Part shown: positions 1-37,250 of the stretch, piece by piece
Position numbering within the stretch: position 1 is the stretch's first letter
Layout: each line of letters begins with the position of its first letter
From: Agelas oroides
Taxonomy: Eukaryota; Porifera; Demospongiae; Agelasida; Agelasidae
Direction of reading: 5' to 3'
DNA: 64,000 nucleotides
NCBI GenBank assembly: GCA_949130485.1
Contig: OX422190.1
Location: 1,053,001-1,117,000, forward strand
Program-made: the position numbers and the translations under genes
The notes under the pieces: model-generated
The model's input: only the letters and a program-made list of their open reading frames with translations
Told to the model about the DNA's origin: nothing
Database searches by the model: none

Positions 1-3000
1 AGGTGAAGGAACAAGGAGAGGGAGAGGGAATACTCAGAATTGCTACCCAGAGCTCTTGAAAGTGATTGTCCTTGTGCTTGTGTTGTGTGTGTGCAGGTCT
101 GCACCGGCTGATCCCCTAACTCCTTTCAGAAGGTAGGTGGTACCGTATGTAACAATATGCTAATGTAACGATACCCGCATATAACGGTTGTGCTAGCTGC
201 CTCATTCTGTTCCACAGCGAGAGCTCTAGGTCATCTGACTTGAAACATGCTCCCTTTCTTTCCACTCCACTCTCTGTCAGGAAAGTCAGGTACAGTCAAT
301 TGTCCTTGTGGTCTCATTCCCAGACCATCCCACCCCTGCATGGACTGGGGACAGGATGGAATAGGATGTTCATGAAGGAGTTTATTAAGTTTGTTTCAAA
401 TGACAAGCATCATCAGCCATTTTTGAGCCTGTTTCATCTTTAATCTTTCCATTGCCTGCTATTCCAATTTGTTTTTTAAATGGACTAGAACTGAGAATAT
501 TGCTAGCTTATAACAAAATTGATCTACTGGTACATTTTCTCCTCTATTTAGGAAGGGACCTCGTTTGGTTCATCCCACGCCTGTCCACCATGCCCCCAGC
601 CCTTCCCTCTCCTCGTTCCCGGATAACTCTGCTCTTTCTGGTTTTGTGAGCCACATGCAAACCTTCCGTGAGAGAATGGTCTCCTTCCTGAGGTAAAGAT
701 TACTGAGCTGACACACAAGAGTACTGAGCTATGACACACAAGAATACTGAGCTGACACACAAGATTACTGAGCTATGACACACAAGATTACTGAGCTATG
801 ACACACAAGAATACTGAGCTATGACACACAAGAATACTGAGCTATGACACAAGAATACTGAGCTATGACACACAAGAATACTGAGCTATGACACAAGAAT
901 ACTGAGCTATGACACAAGATTACTGAGCTATGACACAAGAATACTGAGCTATGACACACAAGAATACTGAGCTATGACACACAAGATTACTGAGCTATGA
1001 CACACAAGAATACTGAGCTATGACACAAGAATACTGAGCTATGACACAAGAATACTGAGCTATGACACACAAGAATACTGAGTTATGACACAAGAATACT
1101 GAGCTATGACACAAGAATACTGAGCTATGACACAAGAATACTGAGCTATGACACACAAGAATACTGAGTTATGTAAGGACACAATTTATTTTTCTCTGCA
1201 GTCAGTCTGGGACCAGTGCCATTGATACCTCCGTTATCAGAACACCAATTTCCAAGGTACAAGGAGAAAAATAGTCTCCTCCTCTTTCTCTTCCTCCTCT
1301 TTCTCTTCCTCCCCAGTCCCTTCCTCCTTGTTACCTCCCCCCGCCCCCTACTTCCTAACCATACTAATCCTGTGTATACACAACTACCATTCCTCCCTCC
1401 CTTCACTGCAGACCCCACGTTCAGTGCTACGTCGAGGCCCTCCTCTCCACTTCATGGCCACACCTCCTTCTATTCTTAAAGTGAAACCTACCACAAACAC
1501 CACCACCATCGCTGAAGAGGAGGATGGAGGAGGAAAAGATGAACACACACATCCAGAGGGAGAGGAAGAACAACCTGCAGTACCTCGGAAGATCAGGTGT
1601 GTTTGAACTGAGAGTAGCTTTGTCATACCTTCCTTCAACCCAGTTTTAGTTGCTTGTGCTACAGCCAGCCTGAAGGCCAGGGTTCAGAGCTACCTTAGAA
1701 GTCTTTCAACCTAGCTTTGGCTAGCTGCTTGCAGCAAGTCAGCCTGAAGGCCTGGAGCTAACTGAAGAGCATTTCACGGCTCACTAGTAGAGTCTGAGTG
1801 CTTACTACCCTTCTCCTGCAGGTTTGCTGTGGAGGGTAGCATCCTTCCCTCCCCGGACTCCTCGCCATGTCAAGAAAACCCTCCCAGGTGTGTGTAGTGG
1901 TTGTGCAGCTGCTGCTGCCCCTCAAGGAGCACTTAGTGGGAGGGCGCTTTGAGAGGGAGGGGTGGAGGGGGGGATAGCTTCAGTCCCAGACTCAAAATCA
2001 ACCCCAGCACAGATTGAAGCAAGATAGGCCAGATATACATTCTCAGAACCAAACTAGAGAAGGGCTAAGCATATTTGCAAAGAGCTAAGCACAAGATACG
2101 TAATGGCAAGAGGTTTCTCACATGCACAATATTGTAGTGTACGTCATGTGACAGTGATGTAATCATGATGTCATTGCTGTGACATCATAAAGGAAATATT
2201 TTCTCCCTCTACAGAATGGCTTCTCGACTGCCGACACCCTATGCTCCCTACCAGTCCTCTTCCCTCGTCACCACTTCCCTCGCCATGACCACTCCTCTCC
2301 CCAGCGATGATGATTCAGATCTCTTCCTCTCTCCTGTGCAGTCACCCTCACAACTGTCACCTATCCCCCCACACCCCACCACACCCACCTCCTCCCACCT
2401 TCTCACGCCTGCCTCCACTTCAACACCAACCCCACAACAGCCCAAACTAAAGCTCTTTGAAGCGATGGAGTCTGAGACTAGCATGGAGTCTGAGACTAGC
2501 TTGCAGCTCGAGGAGGATACTGATTCTCCGCAAGCTTTGACACCAGAGGAGGACATTGCCCAAATGCCTCCACCAGAGGAAATGGAAGCATCTGAGCTCA
2601 CTACCCAACCATCTCCCCAACCGTCACCTTCCCCTTCACCTCCTCCTCCTCCTCCTCTCCCTCCTTCGACTCAGAAGCCACTCCCGGAGGTTTCGTTGAA
2701 ATTGACTCGTCAGAGTATCGGATCTCTTTTCAAGGTACGGACCACTCCCACCTCCAGTATATTTACTCACTCACAAGCCTCGCCAGCAGTATCCAGTCCA
2801 CTTCTTTCAGCTACAAGGGCACCAAAACCTGCAAACAAACCCAGCCTCTTTGAGCCCCTGCTAGCCTCTGAAATCATTGATGCAAAGAAAAAGAAGCTAT
2901 TCTCATCCATTGAAGCAGCCAAACAGAGAGATTTTTCATACATCAGGAGTCCCCTGGCAACAGGTCAGGTGACTGCCTCACCCGTTACCAAGGTAACACC

Positions 3001-4153
3001 TACCACAACAACAACTGTTAAAGTGAGCACCGTGAGGAACATTCCCTCAGCAACGATGGTTGTTCCACCGCCTGTTGCATCCGAGGAAGAGGCACAGTTT
3101 GGTTTCTCGTCTCCAACTACAATCTCTCCCCCTCCTCCTCCCGTTGCTAGCTTGGCAGAGGGAGAGACGCAAACGAAAAAGCTTTCACCTTCATTTGTGT
3201 TTTCTCCGCCTCTCACAAGATCTGCAGCTAGGAAACAAAAGGGGAAAGAGGAGAAGGAAGAGGTTCAAGAGACGACGACTAGGAGACAGACAAGATCAAG
3301 GTAAGTCAGAAATAGGAGAGGTTATGTCCTTGAGTACTAGACACCCAATACCGTAGATCAGGAAATTTTCTCGTAGCTTTTTTTTCACATAAGAAATGTT
3401 CGTGCATTTAATTTTCGCCATGTGGCCAAGTGGCAAAATGAAACTTTAAATTTTTAATTTTCGCGTGTTTAATTTTCAGTACCTAAGCAACTGGCGAAAA
3501 AATTTTAGCGGTGAAAATTTCCCGATCCCGATGTACGGTATGTGACATTGGTAATGAGTCAGAAATTAGGAGAAGTTATGTCCTTGAGTACTGGACACCA
3601 ATATGTGACGATTGTTAATAAAAGTCGATTTATGAGAGGTTATGGCAAAATGACAGCCAGTTGAGTCAACGAAGTAAACCCGTATCATCATTCCCAGGCC
3701 TCTCCCCCGTTGCTTACACTCCCGAAAACTGGGCGAAAACTGTGAATGAGGCTATAAATTTTGAGCATCAGAGAGCTGTGTTCCAAAGTAGGGACACCTC
3801 ACTGTAAGGGACAAAATGTTAGTCCCCAATATGTCTGCTATAGTATACCTTAAATGAGCGCATTTAAATACTTCAGGAAGCTTGAACATCCTCGTGTGCT
3901 TACTAAGTTACTAGGTGAAGGCTACTTCCAGAGTGCAGTGTCGGCTTGGTGAACCTTGATCTCTCCTTGCAGCTCTCGTCGCAGTGTGTACCCCACCACC
4001 CAACCCTCACAGGAACACATCTCCTTTATCACTCCTCCCACCACCCCTCTCCCACAACCCGAGGAGAAGAAAACTACCCGCCAGAGAGCCAAGCCTGTGC
4101 GAACTGCAAAGGGTACCAGACGCAGCACACGACTGCTAGGAGAAAGAAAATGA
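1..4153 (+). CDS. Ser/Pro-rich basic nuclear-type protein with PP1-docking motifs (3' part of gene)
   Basis: The gene enters from the left edge (positions 1-2 end an exon, donor GT at 3-4). Coding exons consistent in phase are 97-132, 218-289, 552-692, 1202-1256, 1412-1596, 1822-1887, 2215-3300 and 3973-4153 (TGA stop). Most junctions split an AG|N codon, so the frame is continuous through all eight. The product is rich in Ser, Pro and Thr, with a proline run near 2640-2670, an acidic patch in exon 1412-1596, and a Lys/Arg-rich tail ending RRSTRLLGERK. A SILK motif (PPSILK, about 1463-1480) is followed about 36 residues later by KIRF, which is split over the 1596/1822 junction. This order and spacing resemble the SILK plus RVxF bipartite docking of protein phosphatase 1 regulators. 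No catalytic domain is visible. I do not recognise the orthologue; an ELYS-like or other chromatin/mitotic PP1 scaffold is possible but unproven. Confidence 0.72.
699..1175. repeat. Minisatellite, 21-23 bp unit
   Basis: About twenty tandem copies of a unit reading TACTGAGCTATGACACACAA plus GAA or GAT, with variants missing one CA. It fills the intron between exons 552-692 and 1202-1256 of the first gene. Confidence 0.95.
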
Positions 4154-4318
4154 TACCACTACTTGAACATGGTGTTGCTGACCATAATAGTGACTTTGAA
4201 CTGTTTTAACTATACCTTCATGTAGGTGAAGGTCTTTTAGTATCAACAGGGACTTTGACAGCTGGATACTGTATAATAACCATCTCAATACCTGTGTACA
4301 TGGTTTCTCTTTATGTTC

Positions 4319-4885
4319 ACCTTGGCCTTAGTTCTGTATACATGACCTATTGTATAAGTTCACCTATGTCTGAGTTAGTGTATAGATAATCTGTGTTGCA
4401 TTTATTTGTGTCTAAGTTTATGTAATTTATGGAGCCAGGCACTGTACAAAATTTAATAATCACTTTCACTCAATAACAATTTTGGTCAAGTTGACTGTAC
4501 TCCAGCATGCAACCGAGGCACAACATTTAATAATTAACTGAGCTTCTCAACCCAGCTAGGTGCAGGTTGGTTAGTCTCATCCTTCTCACGGGAGGCACCT
4601 TGGCCTTACTTCTGTATACATGACCTATTTGTATAAGTTCACCTATGTCTGAGTTAATGTATACATAATCTGTGTTGTATTTATTTATTCGTCTACGTTT
4701 ATGGAGCCTGGCACTGTACAAAATTTAATAATCACTTTCACTCAATATGCTATAACACAGTAACATTGTTTGTACAAGTTGACTGTACTCCAGCATGCAA
4801 CCGTGGCACAAAATTTAATAATTAACTGAGCTTCTCAACCCAGCTAGGTGTTGGTTAGTCTCATCCCCATCCCTCTCACGGGAGG
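4319..4885. repeat. Tandem segmental duplication of about 280 bp
   Basis: Two adjacent diverged copies, about 4319-4590 and 4598-4885. They share CCTTGGCCTTA...CTGTATACATGACC, AAAATTTAATAATCACTTTC and AATAATTAACTGAGCTTCTC. The duplication lies just downstream of the stop at 4153, so it may duplicate 3' UTR or terminator sequence. The rest of 4886-5050 shows nothing recognisable. Confidence 0.85.
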
Positions 4886-5050
4886 CATTGTGTGGGCTAG
4901 TTGGGCATGAGACTAGGTATTGGTATGGGGAGGACATGTTCATCATTGGTTCTATAGGCTTTTCCTTGATCTAGTCAATCACTTACACAATTTAATGGAG
5001 TTGTCTGGTAACAAGGATATTATATGGAAAGGGGGCAGTAGTACATACTG

Positions 5051-5423
5051 GGCATTGGCGAATTATGCGTAGCCTTTGCCCTATTATGCTACGCCAGCAC
5101 TGCTGGTAATTATGCTAGCTAGCTTGACTGTGTTGTGTAGCATGTGCAGTATGTGCAGCAATGTCTGACTGATGATCCTATATTCCTATTATAGACCCGA
5201 CTGAGCTGACTGAGCCGAGGTGTGACCGTCCTCGGTGTAAAAAACTAAACCTACCAGATTAGCACACGAAAAGAAAGCTGAGTTGAGAATCCAAAATCTG
5301 TCAAGAAAAGAAAGGCTGGCCCAGACTGTGATTTACTTCCAATTATAATGCTATGCCAGCATAATAATACAGGTATGAATACCTATTATGCTTGAAATTA
5401 TGCCAGCATAATTCGCCAATGCC
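5051..5423. mobile_element. MITE-like element with 18 bp terminal inverted repeats
   Basis: GGCATTGGCGAATTATGC at 5051-5068 recurs as its exact reverse complement at 5406-5423. Internal sequence repeats related CCAGCATAATT and GCATAATAG fragments near both ends. There is no coding potential. Together with 4886-5050 and 5424-5782 this is intergenic DNA. Confidence 0.75.
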
Positions 5424-5782
5424 TATGGAGGTTCCATGGGCGAGAAAGCCCGAGTATGTGAGGATAATGCACCCTTGCTCATAAACATATGTAGGCAGTA
5501 GCATTTTTATCCATATGATCATCACTGTGTACTGGCAGTACAGTATAATTCATTCATGGGTGATGGGTCTGTCAGTCATTCTAATACAAGTGCATGAATA
5601 TTCTCAACTTCCCAGGCCACCCTCAGGTTTAGATCTCAAATCTGAGAATGGTCTGGGAATGAGGCTAAAGGAAAATTGGGAGGCCAGGGCTATTCAAACT
5701 ATTATATGACATCATGACAGTGGTATAAACTGCTGATACACACACAGAAACAACAGTGTCCAATATCATCATATTCAGGGCA

Positions 5783-6448
5783 TCACTTTCCGAGCGATCT
5801 TCTGAGAAACCTCATCTTCTTCCTCCACTTCTTGTACTTGTGTCTGTTCATCTTTCGTCTGCGTTTCTTCATCACACTACTGCACTGCACCACATCCTCC
5901 TCCCTCACTCCAGCAGGAAGATGATACTCCATCACACTACCACACCACATGATACTCTCCTTCTCCCTGGTTCTATTGCTACACTCCAGGACATCCGGAC
6001 AACCTTCCGGTAGGAGGAAGGGGGATGACAAGTAGCCAAGTGTCAAAGGAATGCAGACGGCTCTAGGGTAAGGAACTCTTTTAGGAGTTTGAGAGGTTGA
6101 GTAGCTATAAAGTAATTTAGGAATTGGGAAATCTTTTGCCTCAGTAGTGTTTGAAGTAGGAATCCTTAATACATCCTGTCGTGGAATCCAGTTCTGAGAG
6201 ACAATGAAAGACGGTCTTCGTCTTTTCATGAAATGACAAGCAGAAGGAAGTTGTGGACGTTGCTTAATTTGGTCAGTACTACACAGTAGCACACCTCCCT
6301 TCATCGGGTTCACATGGTGAATAGCACTGCTGTGGCCTCTTCTGCAGGTTAGTCCAGTCAGTGCAGCCACCCAGGTGGTATTACACACACTCCTCTGTAC
6401 CACACCACTCAGCATCACTCCCTTCCATAGGCTAACAGCTCGGTGCAT
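5783..6448 (-). CDS. AURKAIP1: Mitochondrial small-subunit ribosomal protein mS38 / Aurora kinase A-interacting protein 1
   Basis: Single uninterrupted frame of 221 aa from ATG at 6448 to TGA at 5783-5785. The C-terminus contains KKRRRKMNRHKYKKWRKK followed by MRFLRRS. This very basic block is the hallmark of AURKAIP1/mS38, which in the mitoribosome small subunit threads into the rRNA near the decoding region. The N-terminus (MHRAVSLWKGVML...) is Arg/Ser/Val-rich and poor in acidic residues, as expected for a mitochondrial targeting sequence. The centre is poorly conserved, also as in the family. Length is close to the human protein (about 199 aa). A GTG codon six bases upstream is in frame, but the ATG is the sensible start. 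The gene lies tail to tail with the gene ending at 4153, and a tRNA on the same strand is about 230 bp upstream of its start. Confidence 0.9.
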   Translation of the reverse strand: MHRAVSLWKGVMLSGVVQRSVCNTTWVAALTGLTCRRGHSSAIHHVNPMKGGVLLCSTDQIKQRPQLPSACHFMKRRRPSFIVSQNWIPRQDVLRIPTSNTTEAKDFPIPKLLYSYSTSQTPKRVPYPRAVCIPLTLGYLSSPFLLPEGCPDVLECSNRTREKESIMWCGSVMEYHLPAGVREEDVVQCSSVMKKRRRKMNRHKYKKWRKKMRFLRRSLGK

Positions 6449-6661
6449 TTCCACAACTACAGAACTTGACTCTGGGACGGAAAATTACTCCATTCAATGC
6501 ACACCAACCAAGCTCCACGTACACGTGGTCACAATTTATCAAAATAACAAAAACCAATGTGTCTGCATAGGGCTATTAAAAATATTAGTTTTACCTGATG
6601 TGTGCTCGTTGCAAAAACTAAAAGAAGTACCTCGTTGCAAAACCTAAAGAAGTACCTAAAA

Positions 6662-6677
6662 GAAAAAAAAAAAAAAA
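6662..6677 (-). terminator. Pol III T-run terminator of tRNA-Arg
   Basis: An uninterrupted A run on the plus strand gives a long T run on the minus strand a few bases after the tRNA 3' end. Confidence 0.85.
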
Positions 6678-6680
6678 GCA

Positions 6681-6754
6681 CATCCCGGGCGGGACTCGAA
6701 CCCGCAACCTTTGAATTAGAAGTCCAATGCGCTAATCCATTGCGCCACCGGGAC
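6681..6754 (-). tRNA. tRNA-Arg (anticodon UCU)
   Basis: On the minus strand the full cloverleaf folds. The acceptor stem is GTCCCGG with CCGGGAT plus a G discriminator. The D-arm pairs GCGC with GCGC. The anticodon stem TTGGA/TTCAA encloses loop CTTCTAA (anticodon TCT). The T arm is GCGGG-TTCGAGT-CCCGC. There is no intron. A run of T (A on the plus strand, 6662-6677) directly downstream is a strong RNA polymerase III terminator. Confidence 0.97.
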
Positions 6755-7190
6755 GCTCGCCATTTCGGTGCGTAAATTTGTGTTTTATTAGGCGGCCATG
6801 TGCCGGGGCCGGGGGGGACCGCACCCATGATCGTCATGAGACTTCCCCGTTGGCGCATGCGCACTGACGGGGCACGTTCCTCGAGGAGAAGTGGAGGCAT
6901 CCTAAACGGAGGTAAGTATAGATTGCCTGTTTCACTGTCCGTGTGCTAATAATCTGTACGTGTTTCAAAGAAACCGTAAGACTCTGGTAGCTAGAAGGCG
7001 TGGTGAGAGGCGTGTACTGGGGTGTCCGTGCTTGATACAACCCCTAGCCTTGTAGGATGCAGTACCATATTCTGTGATAGCAGGAGCTTTCACAGTGAAT
7101 GTCGAGTAATCTAAGAAGGAGATGTTCTTGTGAAAATTACCCATCAATACTACCCTCTCTGCCCTTCTCTGCAGGCCGTTACACAGCAAC

Positions 7191-11141
<3,951 letters not shown>

Positions 11142-11235
11142 GGCACTCAGGCAGAAAACACTTTTTTGCCCTCCATGGTCATTTATATTTGGCTGGCAAG
11201 CTCCTAGGGTCTGAATCTGACTGTAACCGTTCTAA

Positions 11236-11241
11236 AATAAA
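11236..11241 (+). promoter_or_regulatory. Polyadenylation signal of EIF5A
   Basis: AATAAA 95 bp after the EIF5A stop codon. Confidence 0.75.
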
Positions 11242-12477
11242 TATCTAATTGTTATTTACTAAACGTGTCACTGTTATCTTCGTATGTTTGTATTCAAATG
11301 GAGATTTCAAAATTTATTTGCTTGTGCATGTGCCCTTTCGTAATCCTGCTTGCAATGTTGGCGGTTAACGAGCCAATGAGGAGTAGGACTGTTGATCGGG
11401 ACTCATGACACCTAGCTAGTTATTAACAGTGCTAGTTATTAACTCATGACACCTAGCTAGTTATTAACAGTGCGAGACAATGTGATGTCATGAGGCGAGA
11501 AAAGACGAAGACAAAAAGTTGGCTAGTAATTTTAGGTGACTAATAGAGAGGTCAACAGGAATCAAACCCAGTCCTTCTGGGTTGAGTTGGCAGTCCTCTA
11601 ATTAGCACTGAGCTGTGCGCGACAACCACCATCCCCCACAGTCTTCATTATATACTCATAATTATGTCAAAATGTCTAGCTGAGATGTTTTAAGCAAATT
11701 GTTTCTGACCCCTGAGGTGAGGAAGTGGTGCACCTTGACAATGAATAACGCTTACTGGACAGCCATCACATCTTGCTAACAAGTGAAACTTCACCTCCTG
11801 AAGGTACAATACACTCACATGCAAGCAGGACATACAAATTATGCGTTGGAGTGATGCACAAGTGTTGAATGGGCTATTCCATTGGATGATGGAACAAACT
11901 ATTTGCTTACCCTGGGACAAAAATTTAGGCCCAACACCCAGATAGTAGTTTACAGAGAATTACGGAAAATTTACAAGAGAATATGGAGAAGTCCTAGTGT
12001 ACCCCTGACACTGAAAAACCATCCATTATTAAATGGAATAGCCCAATTTCTGTGTGAGCAGTAAACCTAGCCTTGTTTGATATCTTATGGGCTGCCATAT
12101 GTCAAAATATTCAATTGGAATACACGGCACCAGAAATTCGGATTAGTTAGCGCACAGGTAGGGTAAGGGTTAGGGTTGGGCAGGTGAACAGGATTTCCGG
12201 TGCCGTATGTTCCAACTGATCCCAAGATACTATTTCATGACATTAATTTTGACTATATATATATTAGTAATAATTATAATAATTATGTTATGTTTACTTG
12301 ATGTTCGCATATAACGTGATATATCTCACTGATTCGATTGGTCAGTGACTTGTAAGTAACAACAATTTGCTGTAAACTATACAGTGTACTGTAAACTTGT
12401 ATACAATAAACTTGCCTACCTCATACATACTCATACTTATTGTAGTGTACTGTTAACTTGGCAAGGTTTATGACAAT
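11242..12477. other. Intergenic stretch with short repeats
   Basis: No gene found. A local duplication (CATGACACCTAGCTAGTTATTAACAGTG) lies at about 11403-11472. A foldback of about 110 bp lies at 12113-12222, with arms around ACGGCACCAGAAAT and its inverse. The centre of that foldback contains GGGTAAGGGTTAGGGTTGGG, which is too short to be telomeric. Confidence 0.6.
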
Positions 12478-12583
12478 AGCATGTTTTCTCATACAGTTTG
12501 GGATTAATAGCACTCGTGAATGGCATAATTGCACTCCACTTCGCCTCGTGCTATTAATCCCAAATTGCACTCGAAACCATGCT
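12478..12583. mobile_element. Small foldback/MITE
   Basis: TTTGGGATTAATAGCAC (12497-12513) pairs exactly with GTGCTATTAATCCCAAA (12548-12564). Outer arms beginning AGCATG and ending CATGCT extend the hairpin to about 106 bp. No coding potential. Sequence from 12584 to 13211 contains no gene that I can support; the stretch at 13020-13205 is a GTGTG/GGAGG-rich imperfect tandem repeat. Confidence 0.75.
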
Positions 12584-13211
12584 ACATATTTGCTCTGAGA
12601 GTTAGGCTTTCCTGTAGACCATCCATTCCCACATACCATGCATACATCACTAGGTGAGACATGGTCACATGGATTGCCATCTGCATGCTGGGGTACTCTA
12701 GACATTCACGGTTATATACAAAGCCGTGATTTTTGAGGCGATAGATGAAGTCAATGATAGTTTGACTGAAGTGGGGTTTTGAGCGTTAAAAGAATCTGGT
12801 TGTAGTCTATGATACACATCAGTCACACAGACTCCGTTTAGCAGTCGGAATTCTCTAGTGTGACGTCATGAAGACTACAAAAAAAAAAAAACATACAAAG
12901 TTGTACAACACACACGTAATGGATTGTGAATAATTTAAATTAATCTGTTTTCTTGTCTGACTGGGGTTGGATAGAACACACGTCACCTTGGCACTCTCTC
13001 GTCTTGGCCTCCTGCGTGGCAGGTGCTTCACTGTGTGTGAGGGAGAGGGTTTGCATGTATGAGGGAGGGGTGTGTATGCATGTGGAAGGGTGTGCATGTG
13101 TGCAGGAGGAAGGAATGTGGAGGAAATGTGTGAGGGGAGGGGGTGTGCATGTGTGCAGGAGGAAGGAATGTGGAGGAAATGTGTGAGGGGAGGGGGTGTG
13201 CATGTGTGCGG

Positions 13212-13277
13212 CAAGAGCACATGATATCATTTTTATTGCGGAGGGAGAAATAAAAATTATGTCATCATATGCTCTTG
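13212..13277. mobile_element. Palindromic MITE (family copy 1)
   Basis: Arms CAAGAGCAC-ATGATATCATT and its near inverse ...TCATCATATGCTCTTG enclose a short loop. Related hairpins occur at 16164-16231 and 44757-44807, so this is a dispersed family. It lies in the putative 3' UTR of the PRXL2B homologue. Confidence 0.7.
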
Positions 13278-13540
13278 GTATGTGGCCATGGGGAGGGTAT
13301 GAATGTGAGGGTGTGGCCATGGGGAGGGTATGAATGTGAGGGTGTGCATAAAGATCAGTTGTACCATGAAAACATTGAGTGTAGTGTTGCCAAAAATCAG
13401 CCAAGAGCATTGTCCTAAAATGGAACATCTTTCTCTCCACTCAACAGGCCACAAAAATTAAAACACGGAGGCATGGAAGGATATCCTCCCATTTCTGGCA
13501 GCTACATCTTGTATTTCTCATGCATGAACAATCAGTACAC

Positions 13541-13662
13541 ACACTCACGTGTACACACACTCACATGCACACACACTCACATGCACACACTCACATGCAC
13601 ACACTCACATGCACACACACTCACATGCACACACTCACATGCACACACACTCACATGTACAC
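13541..13662. repeat. TCACATGCACACAC minisatellite
   Basis: Imperfect tandem copies of a 14-18 bp ACACACTCACATGC unit, immediately after the stop codon of the minus-strand PRXL2B homologue. Confidence 0.9.
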
Positions 13663-13664
13663 AC

Positions 13665-13857
13665 TCACCCTGGCTGGCTGATCCCCAGGGCCTTGAGAAT
13701 GACGTCATTAGCAACATGATCACCAGGGGTCTCCTCACGGTGGTTCAACAGCACCTCTCCCCCTCCCTTGCTCACAACTAACAACCCTCCATTCTGCAGT
13801 CCATCCCCAGACAGGTTGCCTTCAATGTTCTTTGAGCGAGACTGGTGTGTCAGGTGG

Positions 13858-13890
<33 letters not shown>

Positions 13891-14043
13891 GGTGGGGGGG
13901 GGGGGGGGGGGGGGGGAAGGGTTAGAGTTAGCCCAGGCCTTTTCATGCCTGATGCATTTACAAAGTGGGCTTTTCGTCTCACATTTCAAAGCTATGGAAC
14001 ATAAACCATGAAGTTGGTTTCAAGGCTAAAGAGGCCGAGTTTA

Positions 14044-14075
<32 letters not shown>

Positions 14076-15097
14076 CCACCTCACTTATGGCAGCACGTGA
14101 TATCCTGCTCAAAAGGCTTGTCCAGATGTTGAGCCAGTTGAACCGACGATAGCCCAGGTCCGCATAAATCTGTTTCTTCTCATCCACATACACCTCTGTG
14201 GCGTGTGTGTTGAGAGATGGACAGGGGAGGGCCGGAGGGAGTACATTCATAAGTTTGATCATCTCCACCCTCCCACCTTCCATCCCCCTCTCACCTTCCA
14301 AACCCTTTCTCCACCGACTCCTCTGCCCCCCGTTGATCCCAACCCAATGCCACTCCATCTAACTCACCCCATTCTTCCTCCCCCCCACCTTCTCTAACAC
14401 ACCTCCCTCCTCCATTCCCACCTCTCCCCCTCCTCACCCACCTCCTTTAAAGAATTCCCTCTCCACAAACTCCTCTGCCCCCAGTTGCTCAACACCCACT
14501 GCCACCATGTTCACTCCATGTGCATCCAATGTCGGCCGGAGGAGACTAACCTTCACTGCCCCCAGCCGACACAATTGTCATCCAAACCGACGCATGAACA
14601 TGATCACTGCCGGCTTGTCTGACCAGAAGCTCTCCATGGGAACTGACTGTGTATAGACGTGGGTGATGTATTGTGTGTGTGGTGGATGGGTGGATGGGGG
14701 GGGGGAGGGGGAAGAAAACATGCATGCAACACTGCACTTTGGTTAGTCTCGCTCCCATGCCTGCCCAGCTTTCCGTTGCTTGCAGCAATTTTTCGTTCAC
14801 ATGTGGAGAAAGCTCAGTACCATGTGTGCATGTGTGTGTTGAAGAGGGACGCAATAATTATAACAGTTGAGGGTCATTTCCTACCTCTTTCGTGCGCACA
14901 TTCTGCACGAGACGTTTAGCGATCTTTGCAGCCGCCCCACTGTCTGATGATTGGCCGCTGGTAGCCATCCGGACAGGAGCAAACCAACTTTGCGGTAGCA
15001 GTACCCTCACCACTCTGCACAGCATAAAAAGACAAGCAGCTAGGTAGAGAAGTTTGCCTAGCGCGAGAAAGACCCGATTGCAAACTCGACGCAACAT
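13665..15097 (-). CDS. PRXL2B: Peroxiredoxin-like 2B (prostamide/PGF synthase type), predicted selenoprotein U with UxxC site
   Basis: Four minus-strand exons, 14885-15097, 14442-14646, 14080-14195 and 13665-13841, join with perfect phase to 236 aa, or 193 aa from the internal ATG at 14968, which is closer to the family's roughly 198 aa. The thioredoxin-fold signature reads MRRFG-TGA-QLCR: the in-frame TGA (14578-14580) stands exactly where PRXL2 proteins have the first Cys of CxxC. Family-typical blocks follow: LDAHGVNMVAVGVEQLGAEE, EVYVDEKKQIYADLGYRRF and GNLSGDGLQNGGLLVVSKGG. The family reduces prostaglandin H2/prostamide H2 or acts as a redox regulator, and fish SelU homologues carry Sec at this position. 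The long form adds a hydrophobic N-terminal segment. The gene is divergent from LZIC, with 141 bp between ATGs. A SECIS element was not identified; without one, the TGA could be a disabling mutation. Confidence 0.88.
13859..13918. repeat. (TG)n and poly-G tract
   Basis: A GTGTGTG run passes into an interrupted run of more than twenty G within the last intron of the PRXL2B homologue. The G run may form a quadruplex and is a likely assembly weak point. Confidence 0.9.
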
Positions 15098-17032
<1,935 letters not shown>

Positions 17033-17336
17033 CATCAATCTCGTCACATGCTAGCCTCGATTGAGATTTTAACTTCTGCTGTTGGGTTTTAAACAATTGT
17101 ACGTTGATACCTGCATCACCATCTTGCAGTTTAAATGTTGACTTTTTTTTTAGCAGCCTAGGGGGTTCTTGTCGACATCATCTATGTATTGTGCACTTTC
17201 AAAATTACTTTTATTTTGTATTACCCATTGTATTAATATAAGACCCATTTCTCTCTGAATCATGACTCATTCAAGTGTAACAATTTTTAAAAATCAACAA
17301 AAATCAAGATTTTACGTGTGTTAAATTGACCTATCA

Positions 17337-37250
<19,914 letters not shown>

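Noticed and set aside
12155..12180. TTAGGG-like telomeric repeat
   Set aside because: Only about two imperfect units inside a small foldback; no telomere.
13212..13277. Hairpin with ATGA and TGAT on its arms as a SECIS for the PRXL2B homologue
   Set aside because: Helix II is too short and interrupted, the apical AA/CC spacing does not fit, and related hairpins occur at 16164 and 44757, so it is better read as a MITE.
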